In this document: positions 34,563-45,219 of the stretch, piece by piece | Layout: each line of letters opens with the position of its first letter | Numbering within the stretch: the first letter of the stretch is position 1 | Source: CAZJRB01 sp964547995 | Lineage (GTDB): Bacteria > Planctomycetota > Planctomycetia > Pirellulales > Thermoguttaceae | Assembly: GCA_964547995.1 (NCBI GenBank) | Contig: CAZJRB010000004.1 | Location: 1-64,000, forward strand | Length of the DNA: 64,000 nucleotides | Direction: 5' to 3' | Notes under the pieces: generated by a model | Database searches by the model: none | What the model was told of the DNA's origin: nothing | The model's input: the letters and a program-made list of their open reading frames with translations, nothing else | Made by a program: the position numbers and the translations under genes

Positions 34563-35443
34563 TCCGCCACCTCCTCCCCATCAGTCGTTGGCCAGGCGGC
34601 CGGCAGGTGGACGATCAACCGGTAGATCAGCAGATCGTTCTCCGCGGCGAGTTGGGCCAATGAGGCCCCTGCGGAACCGTTGTCGGCGGCCCGGCCGGAT
34701 GAACGGATCGCAATGGCGATCTCGACGGCCATGGGCAGCCCCGCTCGCTCGGCGGTATCCCAGACGTCCACCCATTCGGCGCCGTCGTAGTATCGGAACT
34801 CGATGGCAACGACCTCCGGCGCGATGGGCTGCGACGCCAGTTCCAAGTCGCCGAGTTGACCTTGCTCGGCGGCCCAGGCCGTGGTGGCGCGATCCAGCTC
34901 GCGGCGCATCAAGCCGTCGTCGATGTAGTACGCAACCGTTTTCACGTCACTGAGGCGATCGGCCCATTCCGCATCGTACTGATCGAGCCGCGGCAGACGG
35001 CTCGTGTCCACCAGCAATTCCGTGCTGTTGCCGTACAGGCCGGGGATCGACGGCGGCACGGCCGAATCGGCCAGATCCTCCGCCTGATCGGCGACGTCGG
35101 CGATCTGGTCGGCCGCGACGCTTCCGATGTCGTAGCCCGCGTCGGCCGCCTGCTGAAGCAGGTCCTCTTCGTCCGGCAACTCGGGCACCATCTCCTCGGC
35201 CGCCATCGGGTTGTAGGGGACCGCACCGCGGAGATCGTTCGCGATCTGGCCCAACAGGGCCCGGGCGAGCTGGGCCTCTTCCACCCGGGTGCGACCCGAA
35301 TTGAGGAGTCGCAGGTGAACGTGAATGGCCGTTCCGACGGCGGCGATCAACAACACGGATAGCGCCAGGGCAAGGATGACTTCGAGCAACGTGAAAGCCG
35401 GCCACCCCGATGGGCTTTTCAGACAAAGCCGGGTCCTATTCAC
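34559..35443 (-). CDS. gspJ: Type II secretion minor pseudopilin GspJ
   Basis: 294 residues from the GTG at 35443, behind GGAGGGGGG and overlapping the end of gspI by 8 bp. The prepilin motif is SGWPA-FTLLEVILALALSVLLIAAVGTAI, with Ala instead of Gly before the cleavage site and Glu at +5. The long acidic periplasmic domain and VAIEFRYYDGAEWVDVWDT with LPMAVEIAIAI match GspJ. Part of the gspE-K operon. Confidence 0.86.
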   Translation of the reverse strand: MNRTRLCLKSPSGWPAFTLLEVILALALSVLLIAAVGTAIHVHLRLLNSGRTRVEEAQLARALLGQIANDLRGAVPYNPMAAEEMVPELPDEEDLLQQAADAGYDIGSVAADQIADVADQAEDLADSAVPPSIPGLYGNSTELLVDTSRLPRLDQYDAEWADRLSDVKTVAYYIDDGLMRRELDRATTAWAAEQGQLGDLELASQPIAPEVVAIEFRYYDGAEWVDVWDTAERAGLPMAVEIAIAIRSSGRAADNGSAGASLAQLAAENDLLIYRLIVHLPAAWPTTDGEEVAE

Positions 35444-35891
35444 TGGTACCCCCCTCCTCTTCACTCGGTGAATCGGACTCCTCGAGTTCCGGCACCTCCG
35501 ACGCTTCGATGCCGGGGTCGACAATCCAACGGATCAGCGAGAACTCGACCGGCCGGCGCTCCGGCGGCAAATCCTGGGTGACGGTCACGCGAACAGCCAT
35601 CAGTCCTTGCTCGTCGATCTTCACCAGATCGATCGAATAGAGCCAGCCGGAGACGGCATGGTTGCCGTCGGGATCGAATCTTGCCCCATGGACGGGTTCG
35701 GGCGGCGTGATCCCGGCGGTAATTCCGGCCATGAGGCTTTCGCAGAGGAGCTGGGCTTCGGTCAGGTCGCGGGCGATTCGGGCGTTTTGCAGCCCCAGCC
35801 GACCCAACTCGCCGAGCACGGCGACCGCCGCGGCCAGGATCGCCACGGCAAGAATCACTTCCAGGAGTGAAAACCCATTGCGCTTCATCAC
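35436..35891 (-). CDS. gspI: Type II secretion minor pseudopilin GspI
   Basis: 151 residues starting MMKRNG-FSLLEVILAVAILAAAVAVLGEL, a short basic leader, Gly before the cleavage site and Glu at +5. The rest (NARIARDLTEAQLLCESLMAGI) resembles GspI. It starts 2 bp after the gspH stop and overlaps gspJ by 8 bp. The acidic tail (ELEESDSPSEEEGG) is longer than usual. Confidence 0.83.
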   Translation of the reverse strand: MMKRNGFSLLEVILAVAILAAAVAVLGELGRLGLQNARIARDLTEAQLLCESLMAGITAGITPPEPVHGARFDPDGNHAVSGWLYSIDLVKIDEQGLMAVRVTVTQDLPPERRPVEFSLIRWIVDPGIEASEVPELEESDSPSEEEGGTSE

Positions 35892-35893
35892 GG

Positions 35894-36499
35894 CTATTCC
35901 TCATCCGCCCTGCCGATTTCGCTCACGGTGACCACGCCGGTCAACCCGCGCAAGGCCAGGTCGATTGTCCGCCCGTGCTTGTTTTGCAGACGCAACACGG
36001 CGGTCGACGTGGTGCCGTCGGGATAGAAGAAGATCGGGTCGGACCAATGGGTCTGCCAGGCGATCGAGGGATCGGCGCCGGCGTCGACCACGGCGGCGCG
36101 GCTCTCGGGCGCGGTTTCGCCGGCGGCGAACGTGATGCCCTCCGGCAACGCCGGCTGCTTCACCGAAACGCCCAGCGCGTCCGCCGAATCGACGTCGCTG
36201 TCGACGGCTTCCGGCCCGAACACGTCGGCCTGGGCCTGAATCGAAAACTCGTTGCCGTCGAGCGTATATCGAAAGACGTGGACGCGGCCGGAGTCCATGG
36301 CATCGACCCGGGCGCCGCACCACTGCGCCCTGATATAGTCGGCCGACTGCCGCAACCGCTGATTTGCGAACGGCTTTCGCAGTGCGGGAAGGGCCAATGA
36401 CATGATCACCACCAGCAGGGAGATGGTCAACAGCAATTCCAGCAGCGTAAAGGCCCTGCTCCCCGCTCCCCTCTTCCTTCTACCAATTCCCGATATCAT
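35894..36499 (-). CDS. gspH: Type II secretion minor pseudopilin GspH
   Basis: 201 residues. Prepilin motif GAGSRA-FTLLELLLTISLLVVIMSLALPALRK, again with Ala rather than Gly at -1. The following region (NQRLRQSADYIRAQWCGARVDAMDSGRVHVFRY) fits GspH. It overlaps the 3' end of gspG by 20 bp, so translation is coupled. Confidence 0.8.
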   Translation of the reverse strand: MISGIGRRKRGAGSRAFTLLELLLTISLLVVIMSLALPALRKPFANQRLRQSADYIRAQWCGARVDAMDSGRVHVFRYTLDGNEFSIQAQADVFGPEAVDSDVDSADALGVSVKQPALPEGITFAAGETAPESRAAVVDAGADPSIAWQTHWSDPIFFYPDGTTSTAVLRLQNKHGRTIDLALRGLTGVVTVSEIGRADEE

Positions 36500-36905
36500 C
36501 TTCGGTCCTGTCTTGTTTGTCGGGTCCCCACGACCAAAGGTCGTACCTGTCGGGGTTGTTCTGGCCGGGACACATATACTGATACGGGTTGTTCCAGGGG
36601 TCGAGCGGAACGTCTTCGTCCGAATACGGTCCCGCCCAATCGTCGGGATTCACCAGACCGGCCGGCTGGTTCCGCAGGGCTTCCAGACCTTGCTCGGTCG
36701 TGGGGAATTCGGACATGTCGAGGTGGTAGCACTCCAACTGCGACTTGAAGAGCCTGACCTGCAACTCGGCTGCCTTGAGATAGGCGCGTCGCTGCATTGA
36801 TACGATACTTGTGGTCGCCAGCGAGACAATGATGACGAGGATCGTCAGGACCAGCAGGACTTCGACCAGCGTAAAACCGCGTCGCCGGGGCCGGGAAGAA
36901 TTCAT
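36480..36905 (-). CDS. gspG: Type II secretion major pseudopilin GspG
   Basis: 141 residues from the ATG at 36905 behind GAGGAG. Motif RRRG-FTLVEVLLVLTILVIIVSLA, then FKSQLECYHLDMSEFPTTEQGLEALRNQPAG, DDWAGPYSDEDVPLDPWNNPYQYMCPG and DLWSWGPDKQDRTEDDIGNW, the calcium-binding C-terminal block of GspG. It builds the shaft of the pseudopilus. A 182-bp gap with a palindromic repeat separates it from gspF upstream. Confidence 0.93.
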   Translation of the reverse strand: MNSSRPRRRGFTLVEVLLVLTILVIIVSLATTSIVSMQRRAYLKAAELQVRLFKSQLECYHLDMSEFPTTEQGLEALRNQPAGLVNPDDWAGPYSDEDVPLDPWNNPYQYMCPGQNNPDRYDLWSWGPDKQDRTEDDIGNW

Positions 36906-36982
36906 GGGAGGGGCTCCTCGTTTTTTTCGTTTGAGATGCAAGTCTGTATTATATCATGCAAGGGGGTCATGTTGCCACCCCC

Positions 36983-37051
36983 GTACGATGGCCTTCCGAG
37001 GCCGTCGCCGTAACGTCCAATCTCTCGACGGCTTCGGAGAGCCGTCGTACG
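36983..37051. repeat. Palindromic repeat family B, copy 2 (complete)
   Basis: It starts GTACGATGGCCTTCCGAGGC and ends in the near-complement GGAGAGCCGTCGTAC, with an internal CTCGACGGCTTCGGAGAG hairpin. It sits between gspF and gspG, so it may shape expression of the pseudopilins relative to the upstream genes. Confidence 0.75.
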
Positions 37052-37086
37052 AAGTGGAGAACACTATTCGCCACCTACGATCTTCC

Positions 37087-38292
37087 TCAAAACGCCGACA
37101 TCAACCTGAACACCGGCAGCAGCAACGCGAGAACGACTACGAGCACGACACCGGCGAGAATCACCAACAACGCCGGTTCCAGGAGCCGCACCGCCAGATC
37201 GAGCCGCCGCCAGGTCTGCCGCTCCAACGAATCGGCAATATTGGGCAAAACTTCTTCGAGGTTGTTCGACTGCTCGCCGACAGCGATCATTTCGACGACG
37301 GTCGGCGGAAACCGGCCGCTGGCAGCCAGCGGCTCGGCCAGGGTCTGTCCGGCCGTGATGTTCTCGGTTGCATCGGCGACCGCGGCGCCGAGCACGCGGT
37401 TTCCGGTGGCCTCTCGCGCGATTTCCAGGCTGCGGAGAATCGGCACGCCGTTGCGGAGCAAGGTTCCCAGCACGCGGCAGAATCTCGCGACCGCAAGGTT
37501 CAAGAATATCTTTCCCGCCAACGGCAGGCGTATCTTGATGCGGTCGAACCAGAGCCGGCCGGAGTCGGTGCGGAGCCGCCAGGCGAGCGACCATCCGCCC
37601 AACACGACGACGGCGAGAATCAGCAGCCCCAACCATCCGCCCAGTTGACGGCTGGTCCAAAGCAGCCACTCGGTCAACGCCGGCAGTTCACCCCGATCGC
37701 GGAGCCGGGCGAACAGCTCGTCGAACTTGGGGACGAAGAAGACGATCAGCACGGTGACGACGACGGTTCCGACGACCGCCAACACGGCCGGATAGGCGAC
37801 CGCCCCGAGCGTCCGCTTGCGGAGATCGTCCTGGGTTTCGGTGAACGCGGCGACGCGTGCCAGGGCTTCTTCGAGAAACGCGCCCTCGCCGCCGGCGCGG
37901 ACCATGCTGACGGCCATGTCGCCGAAAACGCGTCGAAACCGACTCATGGCTTCGGCCAGCGTGGCCCCGTCCTTTACGTGTCGATGGACCTGGTGGAGGG
38001 TATGTTTCAGCGCCGCGTGGGACGTTTGGTTTTGCAGCACCTCCAACGCCCGAAGAAGCGGCACGCCGCTTCGCAGCAGATCGGATAGTTGCCCGTAGGC
38101 GACCGCCAGCAACTGGCCCGGCACGCGGCGGACCCGGGCATCTTCGACCACTTTGGAAGTGGTGTCGACCTCGATGGGAAACAGCGCCTTGGCGGAGAGG
38201 GTCGCCAGGGCCTCGCGCCGATTCTCGGCCGCGATGGAGCCGGAGACCTTTTCGCCGGCGTTGTCTCGGGCAGTGTAGGTGAACTCGGGCAT
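37087..38292 (-). CDS. gspF: Type II secretion inner-membrane protein GspF
   Basis: 401 residues from the ATG at 38292. Two GspF repeats: QLSDLLRSGVPLLRALEVL...LAEAMSRF...MVRAGGEGAFLEEALARVA and FCRVLGTLLRNGVPILRSLEIAREATGN...LAEPLAASGRFPPTVVEMIAVGEQSNNLEEVLPNIA. Three membrane helices at ~170-195, ~220-240 and ~375-398. It anchors the secretion ATPase to the membrane. A REP-like palindrome lies 17 bp upstream of the start. Confidence 0.95.
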   Translation of the reverse strand: MPEFTYTARDNAGEKVSGSIAAENRREALATLSAKALFPIEVDTTSKVVEDARVRRVPGQLLAVAYGQLSDLLRSGVPLLRALEVLQNQTSHAALKHTLHQVHRHVKDGATLAEAMSRFRRVFGDMAVSMVRAGGEGAFLEEALARVAAFTETQDDLRKRTLGAVAYPAVLAVVGTVVVTVLIVFFVPKFDELFARLRDRGELPALTEWLLWTSRQLGGWLGLLILAVVVLGGWSLAWRLRTDSGRLWFDRIKIRLPLAGKIFLNLAVARFCRVLGTLLRNGVPILRSLEIAREATGNRVLGAAVADATENITAGQTLAEPLAASGRFPPTVVEMIAVGEQSNNLEEVLPNIADSLERQTWRRLDLAVRLLEPALLVILAGVVLVVVLALLLPVFRLMSAF

Positions 38293-38308
38293 GGCACGAC
38301 TCTGGTTT

Positions 38309-38335
38309 GGCGCGACCACCGGTCGCGGCTTTATA
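38309..38335 (+). repeat. REP-like palindrome family A, copy 5
   Basis: GGCGCGACC-ACC-GGTCGCGG followed by CTTTATA, in the 104-bp gap between gspE and gspF. Confidence 0.8.
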
Positions 38336-38396
38336 AGGATCCCCCTACTCGCCACTCCCTACCTCCCACCACTCATCGCTTATCGCCCACTACTCG

Positions 38397-40097
<1,701 letters not shown>

Positions 40098-40353
40098 CCA
40101 ATTTAGCTCGGGAATAATATTGAAGGGGCACAACCGGCCGTTTGCAGGGCACACCCCGATTGGCTGCCGCAATGGCAACCGGGCACGAACTGCTACTATC
40201 AGCATACTATTTCCACCCCGCGCTGTCCAGGGGCGGAAATCGCGCCGTTGGCGAGATCAATCTGCGATGTTACTGGAATTATGTCCAGAACCACGCGACG
40301 GCTGCACGTGCAGGTCGCGAACCGGCCTGTCTCGGCGCCACCGCGGTCGGGGG

Positions 40354-41211
40354 CTATTGACGTTGCCCGCCCTCTCCACCGGGTCGCCGTCCACCCTCGC
40401 CGCCGGGTCGCCGTCCGCGGCCTCGCCGCATCTGCGACCAGTCGAACTCGAACTTCTTGCCGATCATCTTCTCCAGCTTGGCGCGCTGTTCACCGGTCAA
40501 CACGGCCAGGGCCTTTTCCTCGGCCTCCTTGCGGAGCTTGGTGATCTCTTCGCGGATTTCCTTGATTTTCGCTTCCCGCGCTTCCGACTCCAGGTCGCGG
40601 AGCCCGCGGAACTTCTCGCCGAACCCCCTCATTTTCTCCTGGAGTTCGTCGCGGATTTTGCGGAGTTTTTCCTTTTGCTCCTCGGTGATTTTCAATTCCT
40701 CGGCGACCTTGGGATTGCTGGTAACGCTCCCCCCCTGTACCTGGAGTTGGATTTGCTTGAGGCGATCCATCTGGTGGGGCAGCAAGATGCCCTCGACCTT
40801 CTTTATGATCTCTTCGGTCCTGGTCTCCCATTCCTTGCGCATTTTGTCGATTTCGGCGCGGCGTTCCTCCTCCGACATCTTTTCCCATTTTGCGCGGCGT
40901 TCCTGCCATTGTGCCCGGCGCTCTTCAGGTGACAGATCGCCCGAGCCGCGGAATCGTTCTTGCATCTCCTTGCGGACTTCCTCGCCGAGTTTTTGAAGTT
41001 TCTCCTTTTGCTCATCGACGATTTCGAGCTCTTTTTGGACCTGCTCGCTTGCCAAAAGCATCAGCGAAGCGCCTCTGCCCGACATCATCCCCATGCCACG
41101 GCCGCGACGAGATTGACCGCCCCGCCCCTCCCCGGGCGATTGGGCTTCTAACAAGGATGCAACACAGATCACACCCACGACAACACACATTACGGACAAT
41201 AATCGACTCAC
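40354..41211 (-). CDS. Secreted Spy/CpxP-like coiled-coil protein
   Basis: 285 residues. A signal peptide (LLSVMCVVVGVICVASLLEAQ), then two similar helical blocks of the type EELKITEEQKEKLRKI...KLRKEAEEKALAVLTGEQRAKL, i.e. LTxxQ-like turns spaced as in Spy/CpxP chaperone-type proteins. The middle is strongly charged and coiled-coil-like (SPEERRAQWQERRAKWEKMSEEERRAEIDKM). The tail is a Gly/Arg repeat (RRPGGEGGRRPGGEGG). A metal-stress or folding role is possible by analogy only. Confidence 0.75.
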   Translation of the reverse strand: MSRLLSVMCVVVGVICVASLLEAQSPGEGRGGQSRRGRGMGMMSGRGASLMLLASEQVQKELEIVDEQKEKLQKLGEEVRKEMQERFRGSGDLSPEERRAQWQERRAKWEKMSEEERRAEIDKMRKEWETRTEEIIKKVEGILLPHQMDRLKQIQLQVQGGSVTSNPKVAEELKITEEQKEKLRKIRDELQEKMRGFGEKFRGLRDLESEAREAKIKEIREEITKLRKEAEEKALAVLTGEQRAKLEKMIGKKFEFDWSQMRRGRGRRPGGEGGRRPGGEGGQRQ

Positions 41212-41450
41212 TTTTGGCTCCTTTCACTCTTAAAACAAGAAATGGGTTAAGCGGAATCGACGAATTCACTGCTATCTATAACGGACCGGGTTCACACTTA
41301 TTGCAGTATCACGCCAATGCTAACCGACCCCACTACTACTTCTAACCCCGGGAGGGTGTCCCGGTTACACACCCCCTGAGAGTATGGGCCTTGGCTCACG
41401 TCCCATTTTGGACTAAAATAGATAGATTGTCTACCACCCCCGGAAGAGCC

Positions 41451-42581
41451 GTGAACCACCATCTTAGAATCTCGACCGCCGTTGCCGTCTCGGTGGGAAT
41501 TCTCGCCGGGATAGGGGCCGCCACCGTACGGGGGCAAACAGCCGCCTCCCGCGGGCCCGCAAAAACCCAGCCGCCTGCAAGCACCGGGCGGCTTTCTGAG
41601 GAGCAAATCCAGCAGTACGTCAACAAGTACGAGTATTACTTACGGCAACTCGATACCAACCACAACGGCTTTCTCGAACAGCCGGAACTCGAGGGCCGCG
41701 GGGGCGTCTTGGCGGCAAGAATGGCTCAGAAGGCGGGGGTCGAACTCGCGCTCCCCATGCCCATCCACCGAATCCGCGAGGGTTTGCTTCGCCGTCTGCG
41801 ATCGCCCGGCACGGGGGCATCCCCCTCGACCGCCGCCGGCGGAACACCGAGCGGTCCGCCGGCCTCGGCCCCCGCGCCCGGCGATTCGGCCGGCGAATCG
41901 CCCGGGGCGAAGGTACCCGGCTTCGGCGTCGAGCGCGATGAGACGTCCGTGCCCGGGTTCGGCGGGGCAACCGGGTCCGACGGCAGTTCGCCACCTTCAA
42001 AGTCGTCTTCCTCACGTTCCCGTTCTTCGGGTTCTTCTTCCTCCTCTTCCTCGGGCGAGCGGGTCGACTACCGGATCCGCCGCTACGCCCAGAGCCTGCT
42101 GAAGCAGTACGACAAGAACGGCAACGGCAAGCTCGAGAAAGAAGAGTGGTCCCGAATGCGCGGCGATCCGAAGGAGGCCGACCGCAACAAGGACGGCATC
42201 GTTACGCTCGACGAGTTGACACGCCGCCTGGCCGACTACAGCCGCAGCCGGCAGAAGGGCTCCGGTTCATCCCATTCAAGCGACTCGTCATCACGGGATT
42301 CTTCATCCTCGGACTCTCGGCGTTCCCACTATCACCGCTCTCGATCTTCGGACGAAGAGAAGTCCAAGGGGTATCGGTTCCTGACGCCCACCGAGCGATT
42401 GCCCGAGGGGCTGCCCAGTTGGTTCACCCAGCGCGACGCGGACGGCGACGGGCAAGTGAGCATGGCCGAGTATTCGCAAAGCTGGACGAAGAGCAAGGCG
42501 GCGGAGTTCACGAAACTGGACCCTAACGGCGACGGCGTCATCACGCCGGCCGAATGCCTGCGCGGAGAAGATAGCAAGTAG
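41451..42581 (+). CDS. Secreted EF-hand protein with Ser/Pro-rich linkers
   Basis: 376 residues from the GTG at 41451, behind GGAAGAG. The signal peptide is VAVSVGILAGIGAATVRGQ. Five EF-hand loops can be read: DTNHNGFLEQPE (~64), DKNGNGKLEKEE, DRNKDGIVTLDE, DADGDGQVSMAE and DPNGDGVITPAE, so pairs sit in the middle and at the C-terminus. Between them are serine-rich low-complexity tracts (KSSSSRSRSSGSSSSSSSG). It should bind calcium outside the cytoplasm; the partner is unknown. It diverges from the Spy-like gene. Confidence 0.83.
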   Translation: MNHHLRISTAVAVSVGILAGIGAATVRGQTAASRGPAKTQPPASTGRLSEEQIQQYVNKYEYYLRQLDTNHNGFLEQPELEGRGGVLAARMAQKAGVELALPMPIHRIREGLLRRLRSPGTGASPSTAAGGTPSGPPASAPAPGDSAGESPGAKVPGFGVERDETSVPGFGGATGSDGSSPPSKSSSSRSRSSGSSSSSSSGERVDYRIRRYAQSLLKQYDKNGNGKLEKEEWSRMRGDPKEADRNKDGIVTLDELTRRLADYSRSRQKGSGSSHSSDSSSRDSSSSDSRRSHYHRSRSSDEEKSKGYRFLTPTERLPEGLPSWFTQRDADGDGQVSMAEYSQSWTKSKAAEFTKLDPNGDGVITPAECLRGEDSK

Positions 42582-42656
42582 CCCGCAGATCCCGAACCCT
42601 GGCACGCAATGCCAGGGCTTTTGCTCTCGACCCTCGACTCGTGTAGTCCATTCCCG

Positions 42657-43793
42657 CTATCGCCACATCGACTCGGCAAGCCCGACGGCGATCGGGACGA
42701 AGATGATCAGCGGCGCCCAGGCCGCCAGGGCGGGATCGAGCAACGATTTCGCCCCCATGCTCTGACAGGCGATTTCGACCAGGAAGAACACCGTCGTCAC
42801 GCCGAAACATATTCCAATGGCAATAAACACGTTCCGGTTCTCCCGCGACACGACCAGCGGAAGACCCAAAAACAGCAGCGTGATGTCCAACAGCGGCTTC
42901 ACGAAGCGGTAATGGATCTTCGTGCGGATATCGGCCCCGTAGTCGAGGCTTCGGTTATGGAGGCCGGCGATCATCTGCGCGGTGGACGAGAACTCCTTGA
43001 ACGCCCGGCCCCCGGTAAGCTGGTCGAAGGTTAACTCGCTCTTGACAAAGCACTCATTCGGCTTGAGCCAGTCGGGGGCGTCGTGCGGGGTGATCACGAC
43101 GGTCTCGCCTTTCGAGGTCAGGGAGGGCAGCTTGGCGAGCCCTTTCGGTTCCGTCATTCCCCTAAGCAGGTATCCACCCGGCCGGCCGGCCTGTGGCGGC
43201 TTGTAGAATGCATCGGCGGCGGCCAGCTCTTCCCCATAGTCGCTCAGCTCCGGCGGCAGGAGAAAACGGGGCTGTTTGATCCGCTTTTCGTTGTGGTAGG
43301 TCCACTTGCCGCCGATGAGGATATCGGTCAGGTTGTCGTAACGCGGCTGCAATTCCTGCCCCTTGTCGCCGATCAAGTCTTGCGGGCGCTTGGTCAGCTC
43401 CTCCCGGAAGCGGGGAATGACGAGTTCGCGGTTGGCCGCGGACAAGGCTGTGATTGCCATTGCCGTGGCAATCAGGGGCATAACGATGCGAATCCGCGAG
43501 ATTCCCGCCGATTGTAGCGCCGTCATTTCGTTGTGGCGTTGCATCCAGGAGATGGTGAACATGGCCGAGATTAGCGTAATCAGGCCGGCCGTGCGGTCGA
43601 AGAACGCAATCGTTTGAAAGGCGTAGAAAGATCCCAGCAGCAACCACACGCCGCCGGTTTCCTTCCCGCAGCGAATGAATTCATCGAGATTCGCGAACGC
43701 ATCGAAAACGATGAAAAGCCCGGTCAGGCTCACGAAACAGATCAAAAACGTCCTGAGAAACTGGCGGAGCAGATAGCGGTCGATGATTCTCAT
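42657..43793 (-). CDS. LptF/LptG family lipopolysaccharide export permease
   Basis: 378 residues. N-terminal RIIDRYLLRQFLRTFLICFVSLTGLFIVFD and further helices (AFFDRTAGLITLISAMFTISWMQRHNEMTALQSAGISRIRI), a periplasmic jellyroll part, then three C-terminal helices (PLLDITLLFLGLPLVVSRENRNVFIAIGICFGVTTVFFLVEIACQSMG). It would move LPS-type lipids from the inner membrane with LptB. Whether it is LptF or LptG cannot be told. The ATG at 43793 overlaps the stop of the aminotransferase gene (ATGA). The longer open frame upstream is a shadow of that gene. Confidence 0.9.
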   Translation of the reverse strand: MRIIDRYLLRQFLRTFLICFVSLTGLFIVFDAFANLDEFIRCGKETGGVWLLLGSFYAFQTIAFFDRTAGLITLISAMFTISWMQRHNEMTALQSAGISRIRIVMPLIATAMAITALSAANRELVIPRFREELTKRPQDLIGDKGQELQPRYDNLTDILIGGKWTYHNEKRIKQPRFLLPPELSDYGEELAAADAFYKPPQAGRPGGYLLRGMTEPKGLAKLPSLTSKGETVVITPHDAPDWLKPNECFVKSELTFDQLTGGRAFKEFSSTAQMIAGLHNRSLDYGADIRTKIHYRFVKPLLDITLLFLGLPLVVSRENRNVFIAIGICFGVTTVFFLVEIACQSMGAKSLLDPALAAWAPLIIFVPIAVGLAESMWR

Positions 43794-45103
43794 GACAGCA
43801 CCCCGCGGATTGCCCTGGCCAGCGCTTCGATCCCCCGGTAAATACTCTCGCACGACTGGATGCCGAAGCTGAGCCGGATCATGTTCGTGCTCGGCCGGGG
43901 TGTCTCGGGGTAGCAATACTCGCCGGGGACGTAGAGCACCCCCTCGTCGACCGCCCGGCCGAACAAGGAACCTGAGAGTCCGGTGTCGATCGTCTCGGGC
44001 AAACGGAGCCAGACGTACAGCCCGCCCGTCGGACGCACCCATTGGACCCCGTCGATCGGCGCGAGAAGCTCGTCGGCCGCACCCAGCGTGGCGTCCAGCT
44101 TCGTGCGATAGCTGTCTCGGAGCCGTTCCACGTGCGGGTCGAAAAGCCCCATCTCGAGGACGGTTGCCATCAACGTCTGGTTCATGTGGGGTGAGCCGAA
44201 GTCGATGTTGCCCTTCATGGCCAGGACCGGCTTGACCAAGCGCGGCGGCAATACCCCCCAGCCGACGCGGATCCCCGGGGAAAACGATTTGGAGAACGTG
44301 CCGGCATGGATCACGGTTTCGCCCTCGGGATCGAACGATCGAAGGCTCGCCGTGTCGTCGCCGTAGTAGCGAAGCTCGCGGTAGGCGGCGTCCTCGATCA
44401 GATAGATCTTGTTCTCGCGAGACCAACGCTTCGCAAGTTCGATCATCGCCGCGCGGCGCCCGGCCGGAACCGACACGCCGCTCGGGTTGTCGTAGTAGGT
44501 GGTCGCGTAGATTGCCTTGACCCGCCCTAGCTCGCCGTCGCGTTCCAGGCGAGCCAGGGTCTTCTCGATTGCCTCGGGAATCAGACCGTGGTTGTCGATC
44601 TCGACCCCGACGGTTCGGACGCCTAGGTTCGTCAGCGTCCCCTGGTACACAAAGTAGCTCGGTGCGCCGCAAATGACGATGTCGCCCGGATCGAGCAGCG
44701 TATCGCTCACGAGGTAAAGCAACTGATTGCTGCCCGCCGTGACGACCACCTGCTCGACCGAGACGTTCAATTCGGATTCGGTCTTCTCGTCTGCTTGCAG
44801 CATGCGGTCGAGAACGGCCTCGCGCAACGGGAGGTGGCCGATCGTGGTGCCGTATTGCAGGGCTGCGCGGGCACGGGCAGGGTCGGACCAGATGGCCTCG
44901 AAGGCCCGGCGCGTCGGTTCGACGGGGAGGGTCTCGGGATCGACAAAGCCAGCGGCCAGAGAAACCAGTTCCGGTTGAGCCAGGGTCCGGGCCATCAGCA
45001 CGTTGGCAATCGGCTCGCCTCCCGCCCAGCCCGCTCGCCGGCTCAATCCGTCCTTATGGGGCCTGGTCATCAATCCGTGGGGCAACAAGCTATGGGTCAA
45101 CAT
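43790..45103 (-). CDS. PLP-dependent class I/II aminotransferase
   Basis: 437 residues if started at 45103; an ATG at 45070 is also possible. Fold-type I pattern of the 2-aminoadipate/MocR-like group: SLAAGFVDPETLP, LQYGTTIGHLPLREAVLDRM, VVVTAGSNQLLYLVSDTLLDPGD, YATTYYDNPSGVSV, YLIEDAAYRELRYYGD and the PLP lysine in HAGTFSKSFSPGIRVGW, with RLSFG near the end. Substrate unknown. It is translationally coupled to the LptF/G gene, although no functional link is obvious. Confidence 0.85.
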   Translation of the reverse strand: MLTHSLLPHGLMTRPHKDGLSRRAGWAGGEPIANVLMARTLAQPELVSLAAGFVDPETLPVEPTRRAFEAIWSDPARARAALQYGTTIGHLPLREAVLDRMLQADEKTESELNVSVEQVVVTAGSNQLLYLVSDTLLDPGDIVICGAPSYFVYQGTLTNLGVRTVGVEIDNHGLIPEAIEKTLARLERDGELGRVKAIYATTYYDNPSGVSVPAGRRAAMIELAKRWSRENKIYLIEDAAYRELRYYGDDTASLRSFDPEGETVIHAGTFSKSFSPGIRVGWGVLPPRLVKPVLAMKGNIDFGSPHMNQTLMATVLEMGLFDPHVERLRDSYRTKLDATLGAADELLAPIDGVQWVRPTGGLYVWLRLPETIDTGLSGSLFGRAVDEGVLYVPGEYCYPETPRPSTNMIRLSFGIQSCESIYRGIEALARAIRGVLS

Positions 45104-45219
45104 GGGTGCAAAACGTTGGAAGGGGGGAGCATAGGGGAAATGGGGACTCCAAGTCAAGGTGTTTGCCGGGGTGCGGAGGAATTCCGAACGCCGAACGAAT
45201 TGTGTATGATAGATGGATT

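Noticed and set aside
42657..44672. Single 671-codon frame covering LptF/G and part of the aminotransferase region
   Set aside because: The N-terminal ~290 codons are Arg-rich shadow sequence of the aminotransferase gene; the real start is the ATG at 43793.
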